Positions 53,105-62,275 of a DNA stretch of 64,000 bases are shown piece by piece. The notes under the pieces were generated by a model. The model saw only the letters and a list, made by a program, of their open reading frames with translations. It was not told the DNA's origin and searched no databases. Each line of letters starts with the position of its first letter. Position 1 is the first letter of the stretch. Origin of the DNA: an uncultured Gallionellaceae bacterium (GTDB lineage: Bacteria > Pseudomonadota > Gammaproteobacteria > Burkholderiales > Gallionellaceae); assembly GCA_903847155.1 (NCBI GenBank), contig CAINCU010000014.1, positions 62,001 to 126,000 on the forward strand, written 5' to 3'. The translations under genes were made by a program, and so were the position numbers.

Positions 53105-54610
53105 TTAAGCGACCTTCTGTTGTTCGTCTGCTTTGGTATCCAGCTTGCCAGCTTCGCGCATTTCTTCATAAACCTTGAGAATGGCGTCTTCGATGGTTTC
53201 CATTGCATGTTCGCCGTTTGGCTGGATGCCTGCGGCTTGCAGCGGCCCCCACGGTTCGTAGCCGACCTTGCTGCACAACACCACTTCGCAACCGGCCAGC
53301 ACGCGTAGCGTGGTATCCAGCGCGCTCTCACCGTCGCCGCAGGTGTCGCCGCCTTCGCAATAAGGCTTGGTCTTGCGGTGACCGATGAAGCGCACGCCTT
53401 CCGATGAAGCTTCGTAAATCAGAAACTCGCTGGCGTGGCCGAAGTGTTCGTTAATGAGTCCGCTGCCTTTGGTGGCGACGGCCATCAATACTGGACGGGC
53501 GCTTTTTTTCTTCTTCAGCCCCTGAATGCTGACCACCTGCACCTTGTTTTCCTTAGCCAGACGCTTAGCTTCCAGCTCCGCGTTGATCGCCGCATGCACC
53601 CCGGCGCGCATCTTCATCGCCTCGGGATAGTTAATGTCCATTGCCTCGATCTTGTCCATGGTGAATTCCGCGCCGCGATCTTCGCCCAGCATGCCCACCG
53701 CATCGGCGCGGCACTGGCGGCAATGGCGCATCATGTTCATGTCGCCCGCACAGGCATCCTGCAAGGTTTGCAGTTCTTCATGCGTCGGCCCGCGCTGTCC
53801 GGTGAGTCCGTAATACGTGCCATGTTCGGCCTCGGAAATCAGCGGCATCACGTTGTGCAAAAACGCGCCTTTGGCCTTGACGATCTTCGACACTTCTTCC
53901 AGATGCTTGTCGTTCACGCCGGGGATCATCACCGAATTCACCTTGACCAGAATGCCCTTGGCCACCAGCATCTCCAGCCCTTTTTGTTGCTGCTCAATGA
54001 GGATGGCTGCGGCTTCGCGCCCCTTGATGCGCTTGTTCTTCCAGAAAATCCACGGATAGATTTGTGCGCCCACGTCGGGGTCCACACAATTGATGGTGAT
54101 GGTCACGTGGTCGATGTTGTACTTGGTCAATTCTTCAATGTTTTCGGGCAGCGATAAACCGTTGGTCGAAACGCACAGCTTGATGTCCGGCGCTTGCTCG
54201 GACAACATGCGGAACGTCTCGAATGTGCGCGAAGGATTAGCCAAAGGATCGCCCGGCCCGGCGATGCCCAGCACCGTCATCTGCGGAATATTCGCCGCCA
54301 CCGCCAATACCTTCTTCACCGCCTGCAGTGGATGATGCAGCTCCGACACCACGCCGGGACGCGACTCGTTGGCACAATCGTATTTGCGGTTGCAGTAGTT
54401 GCACTGGATATTGCAGGCAGGTGCCACCGCCACATGCATGCGCGCGAAGTAGTGGTGCGCCTCTTCGGAATAACACGGATGGTTGAACACCTTCTGCCGG
54501 ATATGCTCCGGCAAATGGCTCATCTGCTTGTCGGTCGACCCGCACGAACCGGCAGCGCAGCCTGATTTCGGTGCATCGGCTGCTGCGATAGTGATGACGG
54601 GAATTGGCAC
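53105..54610 (-). CDS. nifB: Nitrogenase cofactor biosynthesis radical SAM protein NifB (GTG start)
   Basis: HPCYSEEAHHYFARMHVAVAPACNIQCNYCNRKYDCANESRPGVVSE; SD GGAGG before GTG 54610. Confidence 0.96.
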   Translation of the reverse strand: MPIPVITIAAADAPKSGCAAGSCGSTDKQMSHLPEHIRQKVFNHPCYSEEAHHYFARMHVAVAPACNIQCNYCNRKYDCANESRPGVVSELHHPLQAVKKVLAVAANIPQMTVLGIAGPGDPLANPSRTFETFRMLSEQAPDIKLCVSTNGLSLPENIEELTKYNIDHVTITINCVDPDVGAQIYPWIFWKNKRIKGREAAAILIEQQQKGLEMLVAKGILVKVNSVMIPGVNDKHLEEVSKIVKAKGAFLHNVMPLISEAEHGTYYGLTGQRGPTHEELQTLQDACAGDMNMMRHCRQCRADAVGMLGEDRGAEFTMDKIEAMDINYPEAMKMRAGVHAAINAELEAKRLAKENKVQVVSIQGLKKKKSARPVLMAVATKGSGLINEHFGHASEFLIYEASSEGVRFIGHRKTKPYCEGGDTCGDGESALDTTLRVLAGCEVVLCSKVGYEPWGPLQAAGIQPNGEHAMETIEDAILKVYEEMREAGKLDTKADEQQKVA

Positions 54611-54645
54611 AGTTTTATCCTCCGGCTTTGGTATGCCTAGGAATG

Positions 54646-54661
54646 AGCAAACTGTGTGCCC
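54646..54661 (-). promoter_or_regulatory. Sigma54 -24/-12 promoter of the nifB operon
   Basis: Reverse strand GGGCACACAGTTTGCT (GG-N10-GC). Confidence 0.88.
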
Positions 54662-54723
54662 GACCAATGAGGGTTGTTAACTCATTGTTTAGTTGTGCGA
54701 GAATTTATTTTGTTGCGCTCTGC

Positions 54724-54739
54724 TGTTGCAAACAGCACA
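54724..54739 (-). promoter_or_regulatory. NifA UAS (promoter-proximal)
   Basis: TGT-TGCAAACAGC-ACA. Confidence 0.8.
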
Positions 54740-54756
54740 AGGAAATAAAAGAGGCT

Positions 54757-54772
54757 TGTGGCGAAAGCGACA
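54757..54772 (-). promoter_or_regulatory. NifA UAS (promoter-distal)
   Basis: TGT-GGCGAAAGCG-ACA. Confidence 0.8.
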
Positions 54773-55065
54773 AATAGGTCTTTATATTATTTTTAATGTG
54801 GATACGGTATTTGTCAGGCTGGATTCTGTTTTGGATGATTGCTAACAATGTGAAGCGGTCTGTCATTTCGGTGAAGTGGACCTGCAGCGTTAAGTAGATT
54901 TCAATGTCCGGTTTCGTGACATTGCTATGGCCGCATGACTCAGGGGTTTGAGCTTCTCGAAAACGGACGCTCATTTTGAGCTTGAAATTAGTTCTGGCTC
55001 TACTGCTGTTGAATGTATGATTGAAAAAAGGGGAAGTGGCGTCTAAAGGCTAATCAGCAATTTGT

Positions 55066-55938
55066 CTAATGTCCTGTGATCTGCTGAAATAATTTCAATC
55101 TTCGTTCGTCTATATTTCCATCAGCCGTCGCTTTGCGTATCGCGCAGTCCGGTTCGTGCGAGTGGCTGCAATTGGCGAAGCGACAGTGGCCGAGGTAGGG
55201 CAGGAATTCGGGGAAGCTTCTTTCGATGGCGGCAAAATCCAGATGGTGCAGGCCGAACAGTTGTACGCCGGGACAGTCGATCAGGTGGCTGTTGCTGTTG
55301 AGGTGATACAGCTTGGCGTGGGTGGTAGTGTGTTTGCCGGAATCGAGTACGGTGGAGATTTCGCGCGTGGCGGCATGTGCTTCGGGGATGAGAGCGTTGA
55401 TGAGGGTGGATTTGCCCATGCCGGATTGGCCGACAAGTACGCTGGTGTGGCCTTGCAAATAGGGCAGCAACGGTGCTACGTCTTGCTTAGCAGAAAGTTC
55501 CAGCAGGCGGTAGCCGATCTTGCTATAGGGTGCGAGTTGCGCGCGTGCGGCGGCAGTTTGCGGCAGGTCGCATTTATTCAACACGATGAGCGTATCCAGA
55601 TTTTGATCGTGCGCGGCGAGCAGGCAGCGCGCCAATAATTCGTCATTGAAAGAAGGCTCGGTGGCGACAACGACGATGATTTGCGTAACGTTGGCGGCAA
55701 TGAGTTTTTGTTTGAAAGCATCGGAGCGATAGAGCAGTGTCTTTCGCGGCGCGATGCGGTCGATGACCCCTTGATCCGTTCCGGTACGTGCAATTTCTAC
55801 GTTATCACCGCAAGCGACTTCGCTCTTCTTGCCGCGCGGCACGCATTCCAGAATCTCGCCGCCGGGCAGTTCTGCCAAATAGTGTCGCCCGAAGGCGGCG
55901 ATGATTTGGCCTTGCAGTTTTTCACTCAAAGCTTGAAC
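55066..55938 (-). CDS. rsgA: Ribosome small-subunit GTPase RsgA
   Basis: VGQSGMGKSTLINALIP; HTTTHAKLYHL; CRFANCSHSHEPDCAI. Confidence 0.95.
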   Translation of the reverse strand, partial: VQALSEKLQGQIIAAFGRHYLAELPGGEILECVPRGKKSEVACGDNVEIARTGTDQGVIDRIAPRKTLLYRSDAFKQKLIAANVTQIIVVVATEPSFNDELLARCLLAAHDQNLDTLIVLNKCDLPQTAAARAQLAPYSKIGYRLLELSAKQDVAPLLPYLQGHTSVLVGQSGMGKSTLINALIPEAHAATREISTVLDSGKHTTTHAKLYHLNSNSHLIDCPGVQLFGLHHLDFAAIERSFPEFLPYLGHCRFANCSHSHEPDCAIRKATADGNIDERRLKLFQQITGH

Positions 55939-56264
55939 AGCGCGTCCACTTTCGCGGCGCAGATGAAATCGTTTTCGGACAGACCGCCGATGGCGTGGGT
56001 GGAATATTCCACGCGGCATTGGTTATAGCTGACGGACATATCGGGGTGGTGGTCTTCCTGGTGGGTCATCCAGGCCACGGCGTTGACGAAGGCGAGTACC
56101 TGATAATAATTCTTGAACTCGAAAGTCTTGCTGATGCGGTTGTCGCTCAGCGTCCAGCTATCGAGTTGTTGCAGCAGGTTTTTCGCTTCATCCTGAGATA
56201 GTGGCGGCACGCCGCCTTCGCAGGGTTTACAGTTCTTGTTGGTCAGATCGCAGACAGTTGCCAT
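55926..56264 (-). CDS. phhB: 4a-hydroxytetrahydrobiopterin dehydratase (PCD/PhhB)
   Basis: FEFKNYYQVLAFVNAVAWMTHQEDHHPDMSVSYNQCRVEYSTHAIGGLSENDF. Confidence 0.95.
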   Translation of the reverse strand: MATVCDLTNKNCKPCEGGVPPLSQDEAKNLLQQLDSWTLSDNRISKTFEFKNYYQVLAFVNAVAWMTHQEDHHPDMSVSYNQCRVEYSTHAIGGLSENDFICAAKVDALFKL

Positions 56265-56271
56265 GATAGCC

Positions 56272-56607
56272 TCACTTGAAGTGGTAGTAGGTTTGGTTCA
56301 GATGTGCCGCGAGGTCTTGCTCTTCCTGCGCGGAAAGGTGTGCTCCCACAGCACCGGAGCAGAATTTGATGCGGGGTATGAGTTCGCCAGCACTACGCAC
56401 GATGCGATCCGGGCGGGTGAAAATGGCACTGCCGTCACCGCCCACTTTGCCTTTGTGGCAGCTATCGCATTCGTATTGGGCGAACAGTTTCTTGCCGTGG
56501 TTGGCATTGCCGCTGGCGAAGGGGGTTGCCTGTGCGGTGCTGGCGGCGACCAGCAACAGAAAAAATATTTTCTCATTTGCTCGTTCCCAGTTGTTGCAGA
56601 TGCGCAA
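56272..56607 (-). CDS. Periplasmic c-type cytochrome
   Basis: Signal peptide, CDSCH heme motif. Confidence 0.88.
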   Translation of the reverse strand: MRICNNWERANEKIFFLLLVAASTAQATPFASGNANHGKKLFAQYECDSCHKGKVGGDGSAIFTRPDRIVRSAGELIPRIKFCSGAVGAHLSAQEEQDLAAHLNQTYYHFK

Positions 56608-57829
56608 TGCGGATCGGTGCGGGCGGATGAGATTCGTAGAAGGTGGCGTACAGGGGGTCGGGGGTCAGTGTCTTGGCGTTGTCCTGAAACAGCTTGACCA
56701 GCGCGCTCACCAGTTCGTTGGCATCGGTTTGTTGCGCTGCATATTCATCAGCCTCGAACTCGTGTTTGCGCGAATAGGCGGAGACGATGGGTTGCAGCAG
56801 GAAGGTGAATACCGGCAGTACCATGAAGAACAGCAGCAGCGCTATTGCGGTTGAGAGGGTGGTAACACCCAAGCCGACGAAGAACCAGTCGGTGTGCAGC
56901 AACTGCGCCAGCAGCCACAGAAAGCCCAAGCTGATTACAAAAGTGTAAGCGATGCGCTTGACTACATGGCGGCGCTTGAAATGGCCCAGTTCGTGCGCGA
57001 GAACAGCATCGACTTCGCCCGGGGTCAGGCGTTGCAGCAAGGTATCGAAAAATACGATGCGTTTGGTTTTGCCGAAGCCGGTGAAATAGGCGTTGCCGTG
57101 CGTGCTGCGTTTGCTGCCGTCCATCACGAACAAACCGCTGGCGGCAAAGCCGCATTTCTTCAGCAGCGCTTCGATACGTGATTTTTGCGCTTCGTCCTGC
57201 ATCGGTTCGAACTTGTTGAACAGCGGCGCGATGTATGTGGGGTAAATGAACAGCAGCAATAAATTGAAGGTGACCCACACGCCCCATACATACAGCCACC
57301 ACCAATCGCCCATGCGTCCCATCAGCCACAGTACGCCAAGCAGCAGCGGCAAACCGAGCACAATGCCGAGCAGCAGGCCTTTGAGCGCATCGAGCGCGTA
57401 CAGCTTGAGCGTCATTTTGTTGAAGCCGAAGCGCACTTCGATGTTAAAAGTGCGATAAAGATCGAATGGCATTTCCAATACCGATTGCAGAAGCAGTACC
57501 GCGACGATCAGGATCGTACCCTGCAGTAGCGCGCCGTTGAACGTGGCGAATGACCAGTTGCTCAACCACTGGATACCACCGCCCAGCGTGAAAGCCAGCA
57601 ACAGCGCAGCGTTGAATATTATCGTCAAAATGCCGAGATGGAGCAGGGCGCGGGTGTAGTCTGCAGCTTTCTGGTGGGCGGCAAGGTTGATCTGATCGCG
57701 GAAAGCGGCGGGCACTTCGGCACGATGTGCAGCGACATGGTCGAGTTGGCGGTATGCCAACCAGAGTTTGAGAGTCGTGTTTGAGAGCAGGGTGGCGACA
57801 AACAAGATGGTGAATTGGGATGTGGTCAT
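56573..57829 (-). CDS. M48 family (Ste24-like) metalloprotease
   Basis: HELGHFKRRH, multiple TM segments. Confidence 0.93.
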   Translation of the reverse strand: MTTSQFTILFVATLLSNTTLKLWLAYRQLDHVAAHRAEVPAAFRDQINLAAHQKAADYTRALLHLGILTIIFNAALLLAFTLGGGIQWLSNWSFATFNGALLQGTILIVAVLLLQSVLEMPFDLYRTFNIEVRFGFNKMTLKLYALDALKGLLLGIVLGLPLLLGVLWLMGRMGDWWWLYVWGVWVTFNLLLLFIYPTYIAPLFNKFEPMQDEAQKSRIEALLKKCGFAASGLFVMDGSKRSTHGNAYFTGFGKTKRIVFFDTLLQRLTPGEVDAVLAHELGHFKRRHVVKRIAYTFVISLGFLWLLAQLLHTDWFFVGLGVTTLSTAIALLLFFMVLPVFTFLLQPIVSAYSRKHEFEADEYAAQQTDANELVSALVKLFQDNAKTLTPDPLYATFYESHPPAPIRIAHLQQLGTSK

Positions 57830-57897
57830 GGTCGTTGGTTACCCGGCGTGGCTGTGCGACAATGCGCCCCACTTTTAATTGAGAACTAGCGCAGATT

Positions 57898-58443
57898 ATG
57901 GCACAAAATCAAAACAACCTCGTCTGGATAGACATGGAGATGACAGGGCTTTTGCCCGACACGGATCGCATCATCGAAGTGGCGCTGGTGATTACCGATG
58001 GCGACCTCAACACTGTTGCCGAAGCGCCGGTGCTGGTGGTGCATCAGCCCGACAACGTGCTCGACGGCATGGATAACTGGAATAAATCCACCCATGGTAA
58101 ATCCGGTCTGATCGACAAGGTTAAAGCTTCCACGCTGGATGATGTGATAGTGGAAGCGCAAATGCTGGAATTCCTTAAAGAGTATGTGCCGATCCGCACC
58201 TCGCCGATGTGCGGCAATTCCATCTGTCAGGATCGACGCTTCCTTGCGCGCTGGATGCCGAAGCTGGAGGATTATTTCCACTACCGCAATCTGGATGTGA
58301 GTACGCTCAAGGAATTGGCGAAACGCTGGAAACCGGAAGTGGCAAGCGCGCTGAAAAAACACGGCAAGCACGAGGCTTTGGCTGACATCTACGAATCGAT
58401 CGCCGAGATGAAGCATTACCGCGATAACTTTCTTAAACTTTAA
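57898..58443 (+). CDS. orn: Oligoribonuclease
   Basis: [29 protein letters not shown]. Confidence 0.97.
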   Translation: MAQNQNNLVWIDMEMTGLLPDTDRIIEVALVITDGDLNTVAEAPVLVVHQPDNVLDGMDNWNKSTHGKSGLIDKVKASTLDDVIVEAQMLEFLKEYVPIRTSPMCGNSICQDRRFLARWMPKLEDYFHYRNLDVSTLKELAKRWKPEVASALKKHGKHEALADIYESIAEMKHYRDNFLKL

Positions 58444-58478
58444 TTTCAGTAACCCACCACTTTGCCGATCACCGCCAG

Positions 58479-58721
58479 ATGAAACGAATTTTGCTCAAGC
58501 GCTGGAATCACTTGGGCGTGCAGGAAAAACTGCATATCCTGATTCAGGGTTCGCTGATCGTTATCTTCGTGGTTTCCACCAACTGGGTGATTGGTCGTTT
58601 CGAAAAACAGATTATCGCGCATGCCGAGCAACGTGCTTACGAAATGGCGGACGAGGCCATGTATCAGGCCAAGGAAAGCGGGCGCAACACCTTCAGATTG
58701 TATCAGCGCGTCGCATCTTGA
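58479..58721 (+). pseudogene. Internally deleted diguanylate cyclase: N-terminal TM sensor joined to C-terminal tail of GGDEF domain
   Basis: MKRILLKRWNHLGVQEKLHILIQGSLIVIFVVSTNWVIGRFEKQIIAHAEQRAYE + MADEAMYQAKESGRNTFRLYQ. Confidence 0.75.
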
Positions 58722-59788
58722 AACATCTGCTAGTCGATATTTCCGCGCACGGTTTCGGTCATGTCGCGCAGACCGCGCCAGTGGTAAATATAGTGGCGCA
58801 CGCGAATCCCGATCTGCGCATCACGCTGCGCTCCGCCGCACCGATTGCGCTCCTTAAGCAACGTTTCACCTGCGAATTCGATCACGTTCCGCTCGCACTC
58901 GATTTCGGCATGGCGATGGTCAATGCGGTGGAAGTCGATGTGCCGCGCAGCATCGCGGCTTACCGCGAATATCATACCGATTGGCAAACCAAAGTGGCTC
59001 GTGCAGCAGAGCAGATGAGCACGCTGCAACCCGATCTGCTGCTTGCCAACGTGCCTTATCTTTCGCTGGCGGCGGCGCATGCCGCGCAAATTCCCGCCGT
59101 GGCGATGTGCTGCCTGAACTGGGCGGACATCTACCGACACTATGCGCCGCAGGATGCCGAGAGCCGCACCATTCATGGTCAAATGCTGACTGCCTACCGT
59201 AGCGCGCAAACTTTCCTCAAAGTGCAACCGACCATGCCTATGCCTGAACTGGGCAATACGCAGGAGATCGTGCCGATTGCCCAGTTGGGATGCAATCGGC
59301 GCGAGCAGATCGAAGTGCAATGCGGATTGAACGCTGGCGAAAGATTGGTATTGATTGCACTGGGTGGCATCGAATTCCGCTTGCCAATGCAGCACTGGCC
59401 GCGCCTTCCCGGCGTACGTTGGCTGATACCGCAAGCGTGGCACACTCAGCGCGAAGACATGATTGCGTTCGAGTCGCTGGATATGAGTTTCAGCGATGTG
59501 CTGGCATCTGCCGATGCCGTGCTAACCAAGCCTGGTTACGGCACGTTTGCCGAAGCCGCCTGTGGCGGCATTCCCGTGTTGTATGTATCGCGCGGCGAAT
59601 GGCCGGAACAGCCGTATCTGGTGGCGTGGTTGCAGCAGCATGGTGTGTGCCGCGAAGTGACGAATGAACAGTTCATGAACGGTGATTTGACGGAGGCGTT
59701 AAGGCTGTTGTGGAACCAGCCCAAGCCGCAAGTGCCGGATGCGAGTGGCGCTGCCGAGGCAGCCGCGATCATTGCCAAATATTTGTAA
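58718..59788 (+). CDS. Glycosyltransferase family 28/1-like protein
   Basis: DISAHGFGHVAQTAPVVNIV; VLTKPGYGTFAEAACGGIPVLYVSRGEWPEQ. Confidence 0.75.
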   Translation: MKHLLVDISAHGFGHVAQTAPVVNIVAHANPDLRITLRSAAPIALLKQRFTCEFDHVPLALDFGMAMVNAVEVDVPRSIAAYREYHTDWQTKVARAAEQMSTLQPDLLLANVPYLSLAAAHAAQIPAVAMCCLNWADIYRHYAPQDAESRTIHGQMLTAYRSAQTFLKVQPTMPMPELGNTQEIVPIAQLGCNRREQIEVQCGLNAGERLVLIALGGIEFRLPMQHWPRLPGVRWLIPQAWHTQREDMIAFESLDMSFSDVLASADAVLTKPGYGTFAEAACGGIPVLYVSRGEWPEQPYLVAWLQQHGVCREVTNEQFMNGDLTEALRLLWNQPKPQVPDASGAAEAAAIIAKYL

Positions 59789-59799
59789 TTATTGCGTAG

Positions 59800-60888
59800 C
59801 TAGCGCTTTGCGCCCAACGCCAGCGCACGCAATCTGCCTTGCTCCGACTCCGTCGCATCCGACTCGATTAGCCAGCCGTGCAGATTGTCCATCACCAGAT
59901 CGGTCAGTGCGTGTATCCAGTCGGCACGCTGGTTGAGGCAGGGGATGTAGCGATACTCGCCGCCGCCCGCGTGCTGAAAATCTTCGCGGCCTTCCATTGC
60001 AATCTCTTCCAGCGTTTCCAGACAATCGGCCACGAAGCCGGGGCACACCACATCCACACGTTTAACTTTCTGCGCGCCCCATGCCTTGAGCGTGGCGGTG
60101 GTATAGGGTTTCAGCCATTCGGCCTTGCCGAAGCGTGATTGAAAGCTGATGCCGAATTGTGTTTCGTCCAAGCCCAATGCCTGCGTCAGCAAGCGTCCCG
60201 TTTTTAGACATTCGCAATGGTAGGGGTCGCCTTTGTCCAGCGTGAATTGCGGCAGACCGTGAAAGCTCAGCAGCAGCTTTTCTGGTCTGCCATGCTGCGT
60301 CCAGTAATCGCTGATGTTGTTCGCCAGCGCCTTGATGTAGCCGGGGTGATCGTGAAAGTGCTTGATGGTGCGCAGCGCGGGTGTGTTGCGCATCTGCTGC
60401 ATTTCACTGAACACGATGTCATTCACCGTGGCGGTGGCGCTGGCGGCGTATTGCGGATATAGCGGCACGACGAGGATGCGCTGGCAGTTCTGTTCTTTTA
60501 ACTTGCGCAACACGCTGGGTATCGACGGATTACCGTAACGCATGGCGTACTCGATCACCAGCGGCGCTTGCGTGCGCTGACTGAGCGCGCTTCGCAGCAA
60601 CGCGGTTTGCTGCTCGGTATGGACGCGCAACGGCGAACCTTCCGGCAGCCAAATAGTGGCATATTTTGCGGCGGATTTCTTCGGGCGCGTATTGAGGATG
60701 ATGCCGTTGAGGATCAGCCACCAGATGGCGCGCGGAATTTCCACCACGCGCGGGTCGCTGAGGAATTCTTTCAGATAAGCGCGCACCGCTTGCGGCGTGG
60801 GCGCATCCGGTGTGCCGAGGTTGATCAGCAGGATACCGGTTTTCGCTAGTGTGTCGTGGGAATGGGTAGGTTCAGTCAGATAGCGCAT
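59800..60888 (-). CDS. hemH: Ferrochelatase
   Basis: [44 protein letters not shown]. Confidence 0.96.
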   Translation of the reverse strand: MRYLTEPTHSHDTLAKTGILLINLGTPDAPTPQAVRAYLKEFLSDPRVVEIPRAIWWLILNGIILNTRPKKSAAKYATIWLPEGSPLRVHTEQQTALLRSALSQRTQAPLVIEYAMRYGNPSIPSVLRKLKEQNCQRILVVPLYPQYAASATATVNDIVFSEMQQMRNTPALRTIKHFHDHPGYIKALANNISDYWTQHGRPEKLLLSFHGLPQFTLDKGDPYHCECLKTGRLLTQALGLDETQFGISFQSRFGKAEWLKPYTTATLKAWGAQKVKRVDVVCPGFVADCLETLEEIAMEGREDFQHAGGGEYRYIPCLNQRADWIHALTDLVMDNLHGWLIESDATESEQGRLRALALGAKR

Positions 60889-60895
60889 TATCGAT

Positions 60896-61915
60896 TCAGT
60901 ATTGTGAGAGCGCATTGCTCAACAGTTTTGCGGTGATATCCACAATCGGCACCACGCGCTCGTAGTTCATGCGTTTCGGGCCGACTACGGCGAGTGTACC
61001 GATGATCTTGCCGTCGGATGTATAAGGCGCACTCACCACGCTGCATTCGTCCAGCCCGATCAAACCGGATTCGTTGCCGACGAAGATATGCACACCCGGG
61101 GCATGCCTTCCGGCATCCAGCAATTGCAGTAATTCGGTCTTCTGCTCGAACATATTGAACAGATTACGCAACTGATTCATGTTGGCGGAAAGGTCGTTGA
61201 TGTGCAACAGGTTGCGCTCGCCGCTGATGACGTAATCCTCGCTCTTGCGCGCGATGGCTTCGTCGCTGGCCGCCATCGCCGCACTCATCAGCGCGGTCAT
61301 ATCGTGCTGCAGCTGGCGCAGCTCGTTTTGCATGCGCCGATGGATATCGCCGAACCCGAGGTCGGCGTAATGCTGGCTCAGGAAGTTTCCTGCCTCAGTG
61401 AGTTGCGTCTGGCTGTATTCCTTGTGTGTCACCAGCACGCGGTTCTCCACCTCGCCGTCCGGCATCACGATGATAAGCAGCACCCGTTTTTCCGACAGGC
61501 GCAGAAACTCGATCTGGCGCACGGTGATGGCGGCGCGTTTGGGGGTGGCGACCACTCCGGCGAACTGGGTGAGTTCGGATAACAGATTGGAAGCTTGGGT
61601 CAGCAAACGCGTCGGGTTGCTCGGCTGCAACTGGTTTTCCAGTTGTTGTACACGCGCTTCGGACAGCGGCTGCACCACCATCAAGGTGTCGATGAACAGG
61701 CGGTAGCCCAACGCCGTCGGCACGCGCCCGGCAGAAGTATGCGGACTGGCGACTAGTCCCATTGCTTCCAGATCGGCCATCACATTGCGGATGGTGGCCG
61801 GGCTGACTTCCAGACCGGAGAACTGCTGCAAAGCGCGCGAGCCCACCGGCTGACCGTCGCTGACATAGCGTTCCACCAGAGTTTTCAGCAGGATTTGTGC
61901 GCGATCATTGAGCAT
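60896..61915 (-). CDS. hrcA: Heat-inducible transcription repressor HrcA
   Basis: [52 protein letters not shown]. Confidence 0.96.
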   Translation of the reverse strand: MLNDRAQILLKTLVERYVSDGQPVGSRALQQFSGLEVSPATIRNVMADLEAMGLVASPHTSAGRVPTALGYRLFIDTLMVVQPLSEARVQQLENQLQPSNPTRLLTQASNLLSELTQFAGVVATPKRAAITVRQIEFLRLSEKRVLLIIVMPDGEVENRVLVTHKEYSQTQLTEAGNFLSQHYADLGFGDIHRRMQNELRQLQHDMTALMSAAMAASDEAIARKSEDYVISGERNLLHINDLSANMNQLRNLFNMFEQKTELLQLLDAGRHAPGVHIFVGNESGLIGLDECSVVSAPYTSDGKIIGTLAVVGPKRMNYERVVPIVDITAKLLSNALSQY

Positions 61916-61992
61916 GGCGTGGATTCTAGCATCCAGAATAAATCCGCATTGTTGAATAGCCGCAAAACGTGATTTTTAAAGTCGCCTGCTCC

Positions 61993-62062
61993 GCAACGCC
62001 CGTCAATTGGCAATCTACGCCATAGGTGCGATGGAGATGCCCGAATTAATTGGCTTGCAGGC
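61993..62062 (-). repeat. Dispersed repeat family copy R8
   Basis: Reverse strand: gcaagccaattaattcgggcatctccatcgcacctatggcgtagattgccaattgacgggcgttgc. Confidence 0.8.
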
Positions 62063-62275
62063 AAGTGGTGTTTTGTAAAATGAGTTTATTTTCGCCGCAA
62101 CGCCGCATTGATTTGCTATCCGGTTCGCAAGTCGCAGTCCGCAAGCATAATTATGGGAATCTAATCATTGACTAAGTTATACACCAGCAATACATTGGGG
62201 GTAGCTTTCCGCGTCAATTTATGGGGAAACGTTCGATTGCACAGTCCTTTGAACCAAATTGACTAAATACGCACC

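Noticed and set aside
54905-54921. TGTCCGGTTTCGTGACA as a third NifA box upstream of nifB
   Set aside because: Spacer is 11, not 10, and it is much farther from the promoter than the two good boxes.
54705-54974. 89-aa reverse ORF upstream of nifB
   Set aside because: Overlaps the NifA boxes and regulatory region, no motifs, AT-rich composition.
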